NCBI GenBank assembly: GCA_029834535.1
Contig: JAQMWT010000481.1
Location: 43,980 to 107,979 of the forward strand
Direction of reading: 5' to 3'
DNA: 64,000 bases
From: Chrysophaeum taylorii
Lineage: Eukaryota; Sar; Pelagophyceae; Pelagomonadales; Pelagomonadaceae
The notes under the pieces were generated by a model. It had not been told where the DNA came from, searched no databases, and saw only the letters and a list, made by a program, of their open reading frames with translations. Both the position numbers and the translations under genes were made by a program. This document shows, one piece after another, positions 20,299-30,322 of this stretch (the stretch's first letter is position 1; the number at the start of each line of letters is the position of its first letter).

Positions 20299-22205
20299 TT
20301 AGAGGACCGCGATCGGACCGTGTGTTGGGACGCGGTGGATGAGGTGGGCGAAGCCACTCGGGTAAGGAACGACCGGGACCGAGGTCGAGGGCGGGGAGAA
20401 GGCGAAAAGGAGGGTGGCGGTGAGGATGTAGATTGTGGGCGCGAGGGAGAGAAAGGCGGGAAGAGAGAGCTGGAGTGCAAAAATGAGGCCAAGCTCGACC
20501 CAAGAGATCGCCGAGAAAAGCTGTTCGATGTTGCTGGCACTTTCGGTGAGGAGGGTCTCGAGGTCGTCGCTGCGCGCCAAACGAATCACCACGAATATAA
20601 GACGACCACACACACCACGTTTTTCGACGAGGGCTTGCTCGCGAAAGCGCGCGAGCGGATTTGTCATTCTTTTGTGGACCACCGAGACTGTTGTGGCGTC
20701 GAGGTGGCTTGCTGCCGCGCGGTTGGGCTGCCATCCGAGATTGAGGTCAATCCCGAAGGCGGTCGCGTGACGTGGCGTTCGGCGAACGAAGCCGTGCGGG
20801 GCTGCCAGATGAAACCCAAAGCAACAAAGAGCCAGGGTGCTCGCGGGTCGTCGCCACTTGAGGATCTCTTCGTAGGTTTCGAGGAAACCCTCGATCACGC
20901 GGTCGACGATGTCTTTCATTCGCACGGCGGTCGCGACGAAGCGTCTCGCGTCGGACGCGAGCGACTTTTGCCCCGGGCGCGAGGTCCGCCGACGCTGTCG
21001 AGGATATCTTCGGCGGCGGGCGGGTCGTGGGCGGTCGAGAGGCCCTTGGCGACCGCGTGCGCGAGCCGGAGCCGCTCGGCGTCGGGCATCGGGCGCCAGT
21101 AGTGCGACGCGGTCTCTAGGGGGAAAGGAAGGAGTGCTTCGACGCAGCAAACACAGAAATACATCGGAGCTCTAATTTGACCCAAACGGAGCTCTAATTT
21201 GACCCAAACTCGTCGCGCCGTCTCGAGTCGCCACAAACGGCACGCAATGCGCGTAGATCGTGTTGCTCGACAGCAACGAGGCCCGCACTCGGAAGTCGCC
21301 GAGCTACCGGGAGGTGTCGAAGAACGCGACGCGCAACACCGCGGCGAGGTCGGTTACCTCAAACTCGGCGGCGTCGCGCGGACAATGAGTGTGCGCCATC
21401 GTCCAGACGCCGCCACACCGGAGGATGCAGTAGGGCTGGGCGCCGGTCTCGGTAAAGGAGGCCTCGCCCAGCGACACGCCGAGCGTCGCGAGCGACGATC
21501 GTAGTCTCCCTGGTCGGTCCGAGTATCCCTCGTCGATCCGATCTACGGGCGCGGCAGCACACACTCTTTTTGTTGTTGTTGTTGTCTCGTCTTGGTCGTC
21601 GAGTTTGTACCGCGACGCCGTGGATAGCGTCGACCCTGCAGTCGCCGGGGTTGAGGAGCTTCTCGCGCGGGGGACGGCGCGATCGTGGTGACGACCTCGC
21701 CTAGGTCGTCGTCGTCGTCGTCGTCGTCCGAGATCCTCGCCTCGAGATGAAATTTGTCGTAGGGCTGCGCGAGCAACAAAGAGTCGTTCCTCCACTCGGA
21801 GCAGCATTTCGTTCGTCTCAAGGCGCTTGCCAACAAAGCCGAATCGTCGACGTCTGCCGCCGAGCTTCTGACGAGAGGAGGAAGAGCTCCGCGGAAGCTT
21901 CGGAAGCGTCTCGCGGCCGCGCTGCCTGCTCCCCCGACCCACGCCCGGAGTTGGACGTGCGGGCTCTGGAAGGTATCGGGGAGCTTGGCTGGACGCCAGC
22001 TCGCGTGGAACTTGTGGTGGTGTCCCAGCACGCTTCCGTCGTCGTCCCAAACATCGACCTCGATGCCCTCCACGTCCCCGCGCGGGAACTGCCCAATCAC
22101 GTCGAGTAGTCGTTCCTCCTCGTGCCACAGTCCCGATTCGACGCGCAGCCGAGAGGGCGACCACGGCTTGGTCGTACCGCAGCAGCCGCTCGCATCGCGC
22201 ACCAC
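20299..22205 (-). CDS. C2-domain membrane protein, MCTP-like, apparently damaged
   Basis: Pieces of a C2-domain protein lie in successive minus-strand frames. The 5' part (about 22235-21690) begins AEVFVCVVRDASG and reads as a C2 domain; no ATG is found, so the start is unknown. A probable intron with a GC donor (about 21694-21639) joins DDDDLG to a second C2-like half (21638-21300). After FFDTSR an in-frame TAG occurs, and the same frame then continues LGDFRVRASLLSS. A 22-bp direct duplication at 21165-21208 shifts the frame. Next comes HYWRPMPDAERLRLAHAV, like the region before the membrane segment of multiple-C2 transmembrane proteins. A third frame change near 21000 leads to EGFLETYEEILKW and hydrophobic helices (WVELGLIFALQLSLPAFLSL). 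C2 proteins bind membranes, often with calcium. Three lesions suggest a pseudogene or sequence errors, although unrecognised introns could explain part of this. Confidence 0.45.
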
Positions 22206-22273
22206 GCAAACAAAAACTTCCGCAGCTGGAGTTGTGGTGAGAAAAAAAACTTCCCTAAACCCTAGGTTGAACT

Positions 22274-22999
22274 ATGCACTACCCGCAGGCGCTGTTCCCA
22301 ATCGAGAAGTCTCGGCATCTCGAGCGGGCGAACGCTCTTATCCGGGGGTCGCCCGTGGCGTCGTCGTTGGTGTGTTTGGGGGTGGGTTTCGCGCTGGGGG
22401 TCGCCTCGCAGGCCGCGCTGGGGGACGCGCTGGCCAAGTATGAGAGTGTCGAGGAGATTCCTGCGCGACGGTTCCGGCAACAGCACACAATTGCTGCGCG
22501 CGTCGAGCGCGTAACGGACGGCGACACGATCCGGGCGATGCACCTGGCGCTGAGGGGGGCCGCCGCCAAGCCGCTCGCCGTCCGTTTGTACGCCGTCGAC
22601 GCGCCCGAAACTGCCAAGTTCGGCAAGCCCGGCCAGCCGTTGGGCAGGGAGGCGACCGCCTTCGTCGCCGCCAAGCTCCAGGGCAGAAGGGTGGGACTCA
22701 AGCTCCTCCGGAGGGACCAGTACGGCCGCGCCGTCGCGCGCGTCACCTATCGCAAGTACGTCGTCTTGAAGGGCGACATCGCGGCCGACCTCGTCGACGC
22801 CGGGCTCGCGCGATTGTACCGGAGCTCGGGGGCCGAGTACGACGGCCGCAAGCCAGATTTTGAGCGCCGCGAGGCCCGCGCCAAGGTCCTCGCTAAAGGG
22901 ATCTGGAGCCTCGATGACACCAAGAACGATCCCGCGGCCTTCAAGCGACACCTCAAACAACAACAACAACAACAGAACGCGCCCCCCGGGTTTCTGTAA
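22274..22999 (+). CDS. Staphylococcal-nuclease-like (TNase) protein, LCL3-type
   Basis: A 241-aa single-exon protein from the ATG at 22274. A membrane-anchor-like segment lies near the N-terminus (SLVCLGVGFALGVASQAAL, about residues 35-53). It is followed by a complete SNase-like fold: VERVTDGDTIRA (calcium-binding Asp region), RLYAVDAPE (catalytic Arg and Asp/Glu), GREATAFVAAKL, and RRDQYGRAVARV with the second catalytic Arg. The ending KGIWSLDD is typical. These are calcium-dependent nucleases. The N-terminal anchor resembles fungal LCL3 and related membrane-bound thermonucleases. A CAA run encodes five Gln near the C-terminus. The gene lies head to head with the C2-domain gene with almost no space between them. 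Confidence 0.9.
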   Translation: MHYPQALFPIEKSRHLERANALIRGSPVASSLVCLGVGFALGVASQAALGDALAKYESVEEIPARRFRQQHTIAARVERVTDGDTIRAMHLALRGAAAKPLAVRLYAVDAPETAKFGKPGQPLGREATAFVAAKLQGRRVGLKLLRRDQYGRAVARVTYRKYVVLKGDIAADLVDAGLARLYRSSGAEYDGRKPDFERREARAKVLAKGIWSLDDTKNDPAAFKRHLKQQQQQQNAPPGFL

Positions 23000-23746
23000 T
23001 TAGAGGATTTCGCCTTTGGCGCCCGAGGAGGTGCGTGGGTCGGTCCCCGTGGTACGGGGTCCCTTGTCGTTTATGGCGCTGATAGGGACGGACCCCGCGT
23101 AGCCCGGAATGTTGTGGGAGTATGACATTTTGAGGTCGTAGTGGGGGGCTCGGGTGGCGCGGCCATCGCTCTGGTCGAGGGCCCAAGGGCTCCGGTCGGC
23201 GAGGCAGATGTGGCCTTTATAGCCGGGGACGTGGTAGGTCGCCTTGGTCGTGCCTTCGGCGAGGTCCAACGTCGTGGCGGCCATCGTGTTTTTGACCACG
23301 AAGGGCCGGTGCGCCGGGATCTCGCCGGCCATGCCCATGTCGGTCTGGTAGCTGCTCTTGAGGTGTCGCTCGAAGACGGTAGCGTATTTGGCGCATTTCT
23401 TCGACGAAAGCCACTCGGGGGCCTCGACTATGGTCGCCGCGTCGCGCGGATCGTAGGCGCGATACGATACGCGGCTCGTCGTCGCCGTCGCGCTCGGTTT
23501 GCTTTCGTGGATGGGCTCGAATTTCGCGCTGACCCCCCTTCGGTCGGGGACCTTGTAGTCGCTCGGCTTGAGGTGTTGCGACATCTCGGCCGTGACGGTC
23601 GTGTCGCGGAATGATGCCAAATATATATTCTTCGGTGCCGCGCGCCGGAACTTGGTGTTGCGCGACTCGATCGTTTCCCCGGGCTTGAGCGCGGGCGGAG
23701 CGCGCGTCTCGAACGACTTGAACCCCTGGTACCCGTAGCAGCCCAT
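23000..23746 (-). CDS. CIMIP2/FAM166-like ciliary microtubule inner protein
   Basis: A 248-aa single-exon protein with the ATG at 23746. It contains two copies of the motif seen in ciliary microtubule inner proteins of the CIMIP2 (FAM166, DUF2475) family: YHVPGYKGHI near residue 178 and HNIPGYAGSVP near residue 217. The rest is rich in Lys, Pro, Tyr and Thr with short repeats (SRVSYRAY, YKVPDRRG), as is usual for filamentous proteins that thread through doublet microtubules. It starts MGCYGYQGFK, so N-terminal myristoylation or palmitoylation is possible; that is inference. The stop codon lies immediately after the convergent SNase gene. The adjacent divergent EF-hand/LRR gene starts 68 bp away and may share its promoter. 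Confidence 0.7.
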   Translation of the reverse strand: MGCYGYQGFKSFETRAPPALKPGETIESRNTKFRRAAPKNIYLASFRDTTVTAEMSQHLKPSDYKVPDRRGVSAKFEPIHESKPSATATTSRVSYRAYDPRDAATIVEAPEWLSSKKCAKYATVFERHLKSSYQTDMGMAGEIPAHRPFVVKNTMAATTLDLAEGTTKATYHVPGYKGHICLADRSPWALDQSDGRATRAPHYDLKMSYSHNIPGYAGSVPISAINDKGPRTTGTDPRTSSGAKGEIL

Positions 23747-23814
23747 ATTTTAGTAATAAATAAATATCCGAAAGATATGCTTGCTCTCTATTAGCAGAGC
23801 GTATCCTCCTAATA

Positions 23815-26800
23815 ATGACAGACCATGACGCCGCCGCCGCCTGGCAGCAGCAGCTCGCGCCCGTGCGGCTCCGGTTCCGGCGACGCACCGCGCTCAAAAA
23901 ACCACCAAAGCGACCAAAGCGGGAGACGTCGACGATGCCGTCGCGGCGGCGGCCCAGCGAGAGCATCGCGCAGTTCGCTTGCCGACAGCTTGTGGCGTAC
24001 TTGATCGCAAGAGAGCCCAAGCTCGAGCGCGACGTCGAGGGACACAACTGGTTCCCCGTGTTCGCGCGCCTCGATCGCGATGGCTCGGGCTTTATTAACA
24101 TGGACGAGCTCAAGTACAAGATGCGGTACGAGCTTCGCGTCGACCTCTCGGGGGCGAGCGTCGATTCGCTCGCGCGAGCGATCGACGTCGCGGGTACCGG
24201 CCGCGTCGGGACGCGGGAGTTTGCCAACTTCATGCGCACGCACTACGAGACGCGGAGGGCTCCGCGGCGGGTCGAACCCCTCCGCGACGACCCCGAGGAC
24301 GGCTTCGAGGGGACTCCTAGCCAGCGGTCTCGGGTTCTCGGACACCTCAAGCGAGCCTTTGGCCTCCGCCACGCGCCCTGGGTCGGCGGTGATTGGTACC
24401 CGCTGGTCGCGCGCTACGACCGCGACTCGACCCGGACGCTCGTCGTCGACGAATTTCGAGCCCTCGTCCGCGACGCCCTCGAGCTCCGCCCCCGCGCGGT
24501 CTCCGACGACGATATCGAGGCCCTCCTCGAGTCCTGCCGCCGCGCGAGCGTCTCGAGCCGATGGCCAGTCCACGAGCGGACCGAGACCTTCGCAATTCGA
24601 CTCGGCCACATCGCCGAGTGGCTCAACAAGAACGCCCCTCCCGACCGCGACGACGACCACCCCGCGAGAGGAGACTGCTGCTGCTGCGACGCACTACTAC
24701 TCGCGGGCGGTCGTGCCGCGGCTTCGACCTGCACCACCAACACCACCGCCTGGAGCTTCAAGCAGGCGCGCTGGGACTACAGTACGAGCACGCCCTACTC
24801 GTTGGTCGAGGAAGGCCAGCCCGTGCACACCTTCGACGACATCGCGAGGAGGCCGCTACCGCCGAGTCGCCGCAAGCTCCCGCAGCGCGTCTTCCGCCGG
24901 AAAACAACAACAGCAACAACAACAACAACAACAACAACAACAAAGGTGCCGACCACACCTCGGGATCGCCCGGAAAATGATCACCGCGATATTGAGGAGG
25001 ACGACGACCACCACCACCACCGCCGGGATGATGATCAGGTCGCCACGCGGCACTACGCGTCGCGGCGTGGCCGATTCGTCGTGGCCGCGTCGCCCTCTTC
25101 GTCGGCGTGGAGGTCGGCGAGGCTCGCGCGCGCGTCCAACGCGAAGATCGAGGAGCGATCTCGGGCGGAGGCCAACGAGACCGCACTCAAGGCGGCCTGG
25201 GATGCCGTCGAGCCGCTGCTCGACGAGTGGCGGTGCGCCAAATCGATCGAGGCTGCTCGGTCGAATACGGTCGAACACGCCGACGACGGCACCCTCGTCG
25301 GCCACCTCGCGACGCGCTGGGCCGAGCTGCGGTACGCGCCCACCCTCGACCTCGGCGACCTCGGGCTCACGGGCTCGCTGCCGCCGGTCGTCTTCGCGCT
25401 GCTCGCACACCTCGACTCGTACGACCTCCGCGGCAACCGGCTCGCCGAGGACAGCTGCCTCTGCAAGCTTGCCCTGGCGACCACGAGGCTGCGCTCGAAA
25501 CGGCGCGTCGGCCTGCTCGATCTCGCGCCTCGCGACCACGAGGCCGAGTTCCAACGCAACCTCGCGAGCGTCTTCAAGAGCGGTGATGCCGACAAGACCC
25601 GGAACAACAACAACAACAACAACAACAACAGCGAGGAACCCGCGGACGACGACGACGACGACGACAGGGTTGTGCTACCCGCGGGGCTCGGGTACCTCCC
25701 AGAGGTCGTGGACGTCGAGCTCCCGCCGCCCGACCACGAAACACCACCGCGAGATAGGCTCGGTCTGGACCGCATCGCATCCATCTCAAAGTTGCGGCGG
25801 CTCGCGCTGGCGGGGCAGAGGCTCGACGGGCGCGGGCTCGGCGCGCTTCTCGCGGAACTCGCGCCGGTCGCGGCGACTCTCCAGGATCTCAACCTCGCGG
25901 GCTGCAGGTGCGGCGGCGGGCTCGACGGCATCACGAACTTTGCGGAAATGCGCCAGCTGCATTTGAGCGACTGCGAGCTCGAGGGACTTCTCGCGCCCTT
26001 TCCTCGCACGGTCACCTGCGTCTCGCTCCACCACAATCACCTCTCGGGTCCCGTGCGCTTGGACGACAACGAAACGCCAGACCTTCGCGACCTCTTCCTG
26101 CATCACAACCGGTTCCAAGGACCCGTGCCGGTGGCGAGGCTCGCCACTTTAAAGCATCTCGAGCACGCGTGGTTCGACCACAACACGCTCGACGCCGTGA
26201 CCGCGTCGCCGGACCTCGACGCGCTCCGGCGGCGCTGCTCGGTGCGCGTCGACGCGGTCCTCGACGACGACGACGCAGCGCCGGCGCGCGACGACGCGGA
26301 GGCCGCTTCGAGCCGCGTCGAGGCCGCGTTGCGGGCCAAGCCTCGACAGAGCGACTGGCACGCTGTCCTCACCCGGTGCGACCGCGACGGCGGGCGCGGT
26401 ATCGACGTCGCCGAGTTCGCGAGCGCCATCCGCCGCGAGCTTCGCGCGACGCGCGACGAAATCCCGACGACGGACGTCGCTGCTTACTTCGACACCCTGC
26501 TCGACTCCCTCGGGTCCACGCCAACGCGGCAAAACGAGGTGCCGCTCGCGAAACTCGCCCTCCACCTTACTTCCCGCGTGGACGAGGTCTCGCGGCTCGC
26601 CGCGACCGTCGTCGGTTCGTTGCTCCAAGCGCTCCCGCCGGCCTCGTCGCTTCGCGCGGTGCTCCAAGCCCTCGAACACAGCGGCGCGATCCACTTCCGC
26701 ACCTTTCGGACCTACGTCCGCCGCGGTAAAAGCGACATCGACGACGCCGATCTCCGCGCCGTCTGGCGCCAGATCGATCAGATCCCCGGCACCGAGGCGG

Positions 26801-26985
26801 TGGCCCTCGACGACCTGGCCGCGTTTGTCGGCAAAATCCAAAACCGGCACGTCGGCCGCCGCAGGCGGCCCCGATCTTTGACAGAACTTCACCCTGAGAA
26901 AGAAGAAGAACCACAACGACGCCGCGTGCCCTCCACCCTCGCCCGTCGTGATTTATTCTTGACTTCGTGGCCTATGGATAATTAA
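23815..26985 (+). CDS. EF-hand and leucine-rich-repeat protein
   Basis: A 1056-aa protein in one open frame from the ATG at 23815. EF-hand-like loops lie at about residues 84-96 (DRDGSGFINMDEL, canonical), 199-211 (DRDSTRTLVVDEF, degenerate) and 853-865 (DRDGGRGIDVAEF). Leucine-rich repeats lie between, about residues 510-812 (LDLGDLGLTGSLPPVVFALL, then SLHHNHLSGPV and LFLHHNRFQGPVP), resembling the plant-type LRR consensus. Between them are low-complexity runs from CAA and GAC repeats: poly-Thr (about 363-378), poly-Asn (about 597-606) and poly-Asp. A predicted cytosolic calcium-responsive scaffold is the safest reading. Divergent pairing with the CIMIP2-like gene suggests a flagellar setting, but that is only inference. 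The homopolymer runs could contain small introns of length divisible by three. Confidence 0.8.
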   Translation: MTDHDAAAAWQQQLAPVRLRFRRRTALKKPPKRPKRETSTMPSRRRPSESIAQFACRQLVAYLIAREPKLERDVEGHNWFPVFARLDRDGSGFINMDELKYKMRYELRVDLSGASVDSLARAIDVAGTGRVGTREFANFMRTHYETRRAPRRVEPLRDDPEDGFEGTPSQRSRVLGHLKRAFGLRHAPWVGGDWYPLVARYDRDSTRTLVVDEFRALVRDALELRPRAVSDDDIEALLESCRRASVSSRWPVHERTETFAIRLGHIAEWLNKNAPPDRDDDHPARGDCCCCDALLLAGGRAAASTCTTNTTAWSFKQARWDYSTSTPYSLVEEGQPVHTFDDIARRPLPPSRRKLPQRVFRRKTTTATTTTTTTTTKVPTTPRDRPENDHRDIEEDDDHHHHRRDDDQVATRHYASRRGRFVVAASPSSSAWRSARLARASNAKIEERSRAEANETALKAAWDAVEPLLDEWRCAKSIEAARSNTVEHADDGTLVGHLATRWAELRYAPTLDLGDLGLTGSLPPVVFALLAHLDSYDLRGNRLAEDSCLCKLALATTRLRSKRRVGLLDLAPRDHEAEFQRNLASVFKSGDADKTRNNNNNNNNNSEEPADDDDDDDRVVLPAGLGYLPEVVDVELPPPDHETPPRDRLGLDRIASISKLRRLALAGQRLDGRGLGALLAELAPVAATLQDLNLAGCRCGGGLDGITNFAEMRQLHLSDCELEGLLAPFPRTVTCVSLHHNHLSGPVRLDDNETPDLRDLFLHHNRFQGPVPVARLATLKHLEHAWFDHNTLDAVTASPDLDALRRRCSVRVDAVLDDDDAAPARDDAEAASSRVEAALRAKPRQSDWHAVLTRCDRDGGRGIDVAEFASAIRRELRATRDEIPTTDVAAYFDTLLDSLGSTPTRQNEVPLAKLALHLTSRVDEVSRLAATVVGSLLQALPPASSLRAVLQALEHSGAIHFRTFRTYVRRGKSDIDDADLRAVWRQIDQIPGTEAVALDDLAAFVGKIQNRHVGRRRRPRSLTELHPEKEEEPQRRRVPSTLARRDLFLTSWPMDN

Positions 26986-27233
26986 CCAGAAACACACGGT
27001 GTCTCAGGAATTTGGTGGTTGATACGATCGCCCGCAGCTTTTTCGCCGAAGAAAGCCGCTCGGACGGCAATGAGGAAGGACGCTGCGGTTCTCATCAGAC
27101 CGTCGAGCGTTTTTACGTGCCCTTCTGCTGCAAGCACGTGGCCTCCAATCTGCCGACGCTCCACGAGCTGTGCTGGAGTTTGGTGTGGCAACAGGAGCCG
27201 AAACAGCGATTTGCTGGAGCTCGTCGACATCAA
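26982..27233 (-). CDS. Possible small hypothetical protein or terminal exon
   Basis: An 83-residue minus-strand frame converges on and overlaps the stop codon of the EF-hand/LRR gene. It includes HVKTLDGLMRTAASFLIAVR and FFGEKAAGDRINHQIPETP, which read like real protein rather than shadow, but I recognise no family. The frame may be the last exon of a gene whose 5' exons I could not resolve. No good start codon context was found. Confidence 0.25.
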   Translation of the reverse strand: MMSTSSSKSLFRLLLPHQTPAQLVERRQIGGHVLAAEGHVKTLDGLMRTAASFLIAVRAAFFGEKAAGDRINHQIPETPCVSG

Positions 27234-27858
27234 TGGGGAGCTTTCCTCCTCCTCATCGAGTTTTTTTTTGGCGCAACGTTGCGCGATGATATCCTAGTAT
27301 CCCGCCTGCCGCTGGGAGTTGATGGATGCCGATCCTCTCGACTTGGAGACGCCCCCTAGGGCGCACGCATACTCAGAGAAAAATGCACTTCTTTCTCCGC
27401 TCAATTAATTCATTAATTTGCGGCTACGACTACAGCACCCGACTTGAAGAAGAAGGCGGCGGCGGCGGCGGCGGCGGCGGGTTCCCTTCCCGACCGCATA
27501 TTATTGTCGTTTGAACCACTCGAGACGGATGATGGTGAGAGAGATAGATGTGCGGCCACTTCCTCCTCGATGGTAACTACTACGTGGCTTTACTACTTTT
27601 TGGTTTTCATCCTGTTCTTGCGACGTCGCTTCTTGAGTTTATGCTTGTTCATTTTCTTCTTGCGGCGCTTCATCGTCGAGATGGTAGCGGCGCAGAGGAT
27701 TCGCGGCGGGAAGAGGGGGGCCGAGAGGCGCGGGAAGAGCGACGTCCTGAGGGGGCGGCGCGCTTGAAGAAGGAGGACTGGGCGCCATCGCCTGAGAAGG
27801 AGCATCAACATTCACAACAACATAACCCTCTGGCGGTTGGTTGTGGTTGAGAAATGAA
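27234..27858. other. Intergenic region with GGC microsatellite
   Basis: No supported gene. A GGC run lies at about 27455-27480 within a stretch of mixed short frames. From about 27.58 to 27.78 kb T-rich sequence alternates with GA-rich sequence, probably untranslated flank of the following gene. Confidence 0.4.
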
Positions 27859-29470
27859 ATGACTGAGGCTCGTGTTCGGATCCGGTGCCGGCGCGTGGTG
27901 TCCGAGGAGACGCTGGGAGAGCGGCTCGGGGAGCTGCGCGCGGGGGAGGCGTTGGTGGAGGGTGACGTGGTGTTTTTGCGGGCGCGGAACCACGGTCTCG
28001 AGTGGTGCGTGAAGGAGTGCGTGTTCGCGTCGCAGCTTTACAAGGCGCCGCAAAACCCGGTCGCGTGCGCCAAGGCCGCGAGCGTGCTGTTCGACGGAGA
28101 CCTCCGGAGTCTGCGGAGCCTCCCGGCGTCGCGCGCCAAAGGGATTCTCGCTCGCGTCGGTTCGGGGAAGACGACGGTCGTGGCGCCGGTCGAGGACGAG
28201 GAGACGGCGCGGACGAAGCGGGCGCGACGGCGGTCGTGCTGCGTGGGGTCGCCGGAGGTGCGGTACGTTGGGGCGGGCGCGGGACGCGTCCTGACGGTCG
28301 CGAGCCGCGGGGCGTCTCTGGAGAAGGAAGATGAAAGGCGAGCCGTCGTCGACGGTCGACGATGCCGGGTCGAGGCGACGTACCCTGTGTTGGTCGAGGC
28401 CGCCGTGTTTGTGGAGGCCGCCTGGACAGGGGATAAGGAAGCTGCGCTCTCGGCGCCGCCCCCCGAGGCCGAGGCGAGGGTCTGGTGGCGTCCCCCAAAA
28501 GTATCATCTCGCGACTACCTGAACGTCCGAAAAACGTTCGCTAACGGAAACAAAAGGTTTGTCGCGCTCCGGAGCGCGTGGCGCGGCGAGGAGGACGGGT
28601 TCGTGGAGGCGTTGTGGCCGGGGCTCGTCGAACACGGCGGCAGAGTTTTCGACGAGGCCCTCGAGAAAGTATCGAGCGGCGCGCTCCTGCCTCGTCTCGC
28701 GAAGACCGAGGGTATGATCGTCGAGGCCGTACGGAAAGCGAGGGATGCCGCCGCCAATCTCCGATATGCCGCCGACCCCCGGGATTCGGCCTTGGCGGTC
28801 GCCGAGGCGGCACGCGTCGCGAACGACGTCCGCGCCGCAATGAATACTGCGGTCGGCGAGCTCGGGTATCGAGCGCTCGAGGCTGACGTCGCGAAGTTCA
28901 TTCCGGCCGATCCGAGCCCCGACCTCTGCTTGGAGACCCTCCGGCTTCGCGCCGAGCGCGTCGATGTCTTTCTCGAGGCGACAAAGGCAGGGGTTCCGGT
29001 CGATGTGGCCAGACGGCTGGCCGTAGACGGGCGGGCAGACCTCGCTAACGGCCTAAATCCCACCCTCAGAGCGCGCCTCGCCGAGCCCCGAGTCTGGACC
29101 GCAACGTTGGACGACGACGAAGAAGCCCGCGTCGTCGTCCGCGTCGTGACCGACCCCGACCTCGACACGATGTTCCCCACCGCCTATCGGACCCCCCCCC
29201 TCGCCGCCCTCGAGCGAGTGACTTTTTTTTTTTTTTTCTTGGCGCGAGATTGACTCCTCCTTTTTTAGGCGCGCGCGCGACGTCGCTATCGACGACCCCG
29301 CCGGCGCCGCGGACCTCGTCGCGTGCCTCCTCGGCCACCCCACGCCGCGGGCCGCCCTCTCCGCCCTCACCAAGGCCGCCGCCCGGGAAAAATCGTCGTC
29401 GTCGATTAAGCCGGAAAAAAAAGACGCGTTCTCTCCTCTCGTCGTCGTCGCGCGCACCTCCTACTACTAA
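27859..29470 (+). CDS. Unrecognised protein with a GC-AG intron
   Basis: A 518-aa protein of unknown family. The ATG at 27859 is the first in frame. The model has two exons, 27859-29213 and 29269-29470. The only way I found to keep a protein-like frame is an intron that begins GCGAGT and ends TTTTTTAG (55 bp), giving LAALERARDVAIDDPAGA and then VACLLGHPTPRAALSALTKA up to the stop. With the nearby GT donor the second exon becomes an Arg-rich nonsense frame. The N-terminal half has LRAGEALVEGDVVFLRARNH and several Cys; the C-terminal half is helical and Ala/Glu/Arg-rich. No membrane segment, signal peptide or motif that I know is visible. It ends 4 bp before the stop codon of the convergent GTPase gene. 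Confidence 0.6.
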
Positions 29471-29474
29471 CTTT

Positions 29475-30104
29475 CTAAAATACCTCCTTGACGGAGTTGG
29501 AATAGTCCAACGCCTTTTCAAACAACAGATCGAAGAGGTCGGCGATGTTAGCCCCCGAATTTGCAGACGTCTCGAAGTACGAAAACCCGCGCGACGTCGC
29601 GTAAGCCCTACCTTCCTCCTCGGAGACGCGCCTGACTTTGTCGATTTTGTTCGCGCACAGCACCACCGGCAAATCCCGCGACATCCCGAACCTCGACGCT
29701 TCCAGCAGCCAGTCCTCGAGATCCTCGAAGCTACGTCTATCCGAGACGTCGTACACCAAAATCACGCCTTGCGTATCTTTGTAGAACTCGTTTCTAATCT
29801 CGAAGAATTCTGCCCGCCCCGAGAGGTCCCAGAAGTTCACCCGCACCTGCTTCCCATCGACTTTCACGGCCTTGACGCCGTAGTCGATCCCAACGGTCGA
29901 TATGTACTTCTGCACGAACCGCCCTTCGCAGTACCGTTTAATGATGCACGACTTCCCCACACCCCGGCTCCCCAGCGACAGGACCTTGATCCGTATCGGC
30001 GAGTTCGGGTCCACTGCCTTCTTCTGTCGCTGCTCCTCGAACGACGACGACGACGACGAGGACGACTTTCGACGTTGCTGTTGTTGTTTGGCCGGCTCCA
30101 CCAT
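29475..30104 (-). CDS. RBJ/DNAJC27-like small GTPase without J domain
   Basis: A 209-aa Ras-superfamily GTPase with the ATG at 30104. G1 is GSRGVGKSC, switch region YISTVGIDYGV, G3 WDLSGRAEF, G4 CANKID and G5 ETSAN. The combinations KSCIIKRYCEGRF and EIRNEFYKDTQGVILVYDV match the RBJ (DNAJC27) group rather than ordinary Rabs. G3 has Ser-Gly in place of the Ala-Gly of most Ras proteins and lacks the catalytic-type Gln, as is usual in RBJ, so GTP hydrolysis may be slow. The C-terminus (NSVKEVF) has no prenylation cysteine and no J domain, unlike animal DNAJC27. RBJ orthologues tend to occur in flagellated eukaryotes, which fits the flagellar genes nearby. The N-terminus has a Gln/Ser-rich extension of about 25 residues. 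Confidence 0.88.
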   Translation of the reverse strand: MVEPAKQQQQRRKSSSSSSSSFEEQRQKKAVDPNSPIRIKVLSLGSRGVGKSCIIKRYCEGRFVQKYISTVGIDYGVKAVKVDGKQVRVNFWDLSGRAEFFEIRNEFYKDTQGVILVYDVSDRRSFEDLEDWLLEASRFGMSRDLPVVLCANKIDKVRRVSEEEGRAYATSRGFSYFETSANSGANIADLFDLLFEKALDYSNSVKEVF

Positions 30105-30322
30105 CTCGAGCTTATTTTTCCAACGGAGAAAAAAACCGCCGCCAACAATACGATAGTACGTCAGAACGTATCCCCAAGGGCAGCGTGGCTCTTTTTAGTT
30201 ATGACTTCTAGTTATTACTTTGTGCATTCATTCGGAGAAGACGGTGGGAAAGTATACATTGATTACGCAGGCAGTCTTCCTTGGTCGGACGAGTGGACGG
30301 ACAAGCGCGTGCGTCAAGGGAT

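Noticed and set aside
21300-21345. TAG read as a sense codon in the C2 gene
   Set aside because: Other genes here (KIX-only, DUF4795-type, MFS transporter) end at TAG, so a reassigned code is not supported.
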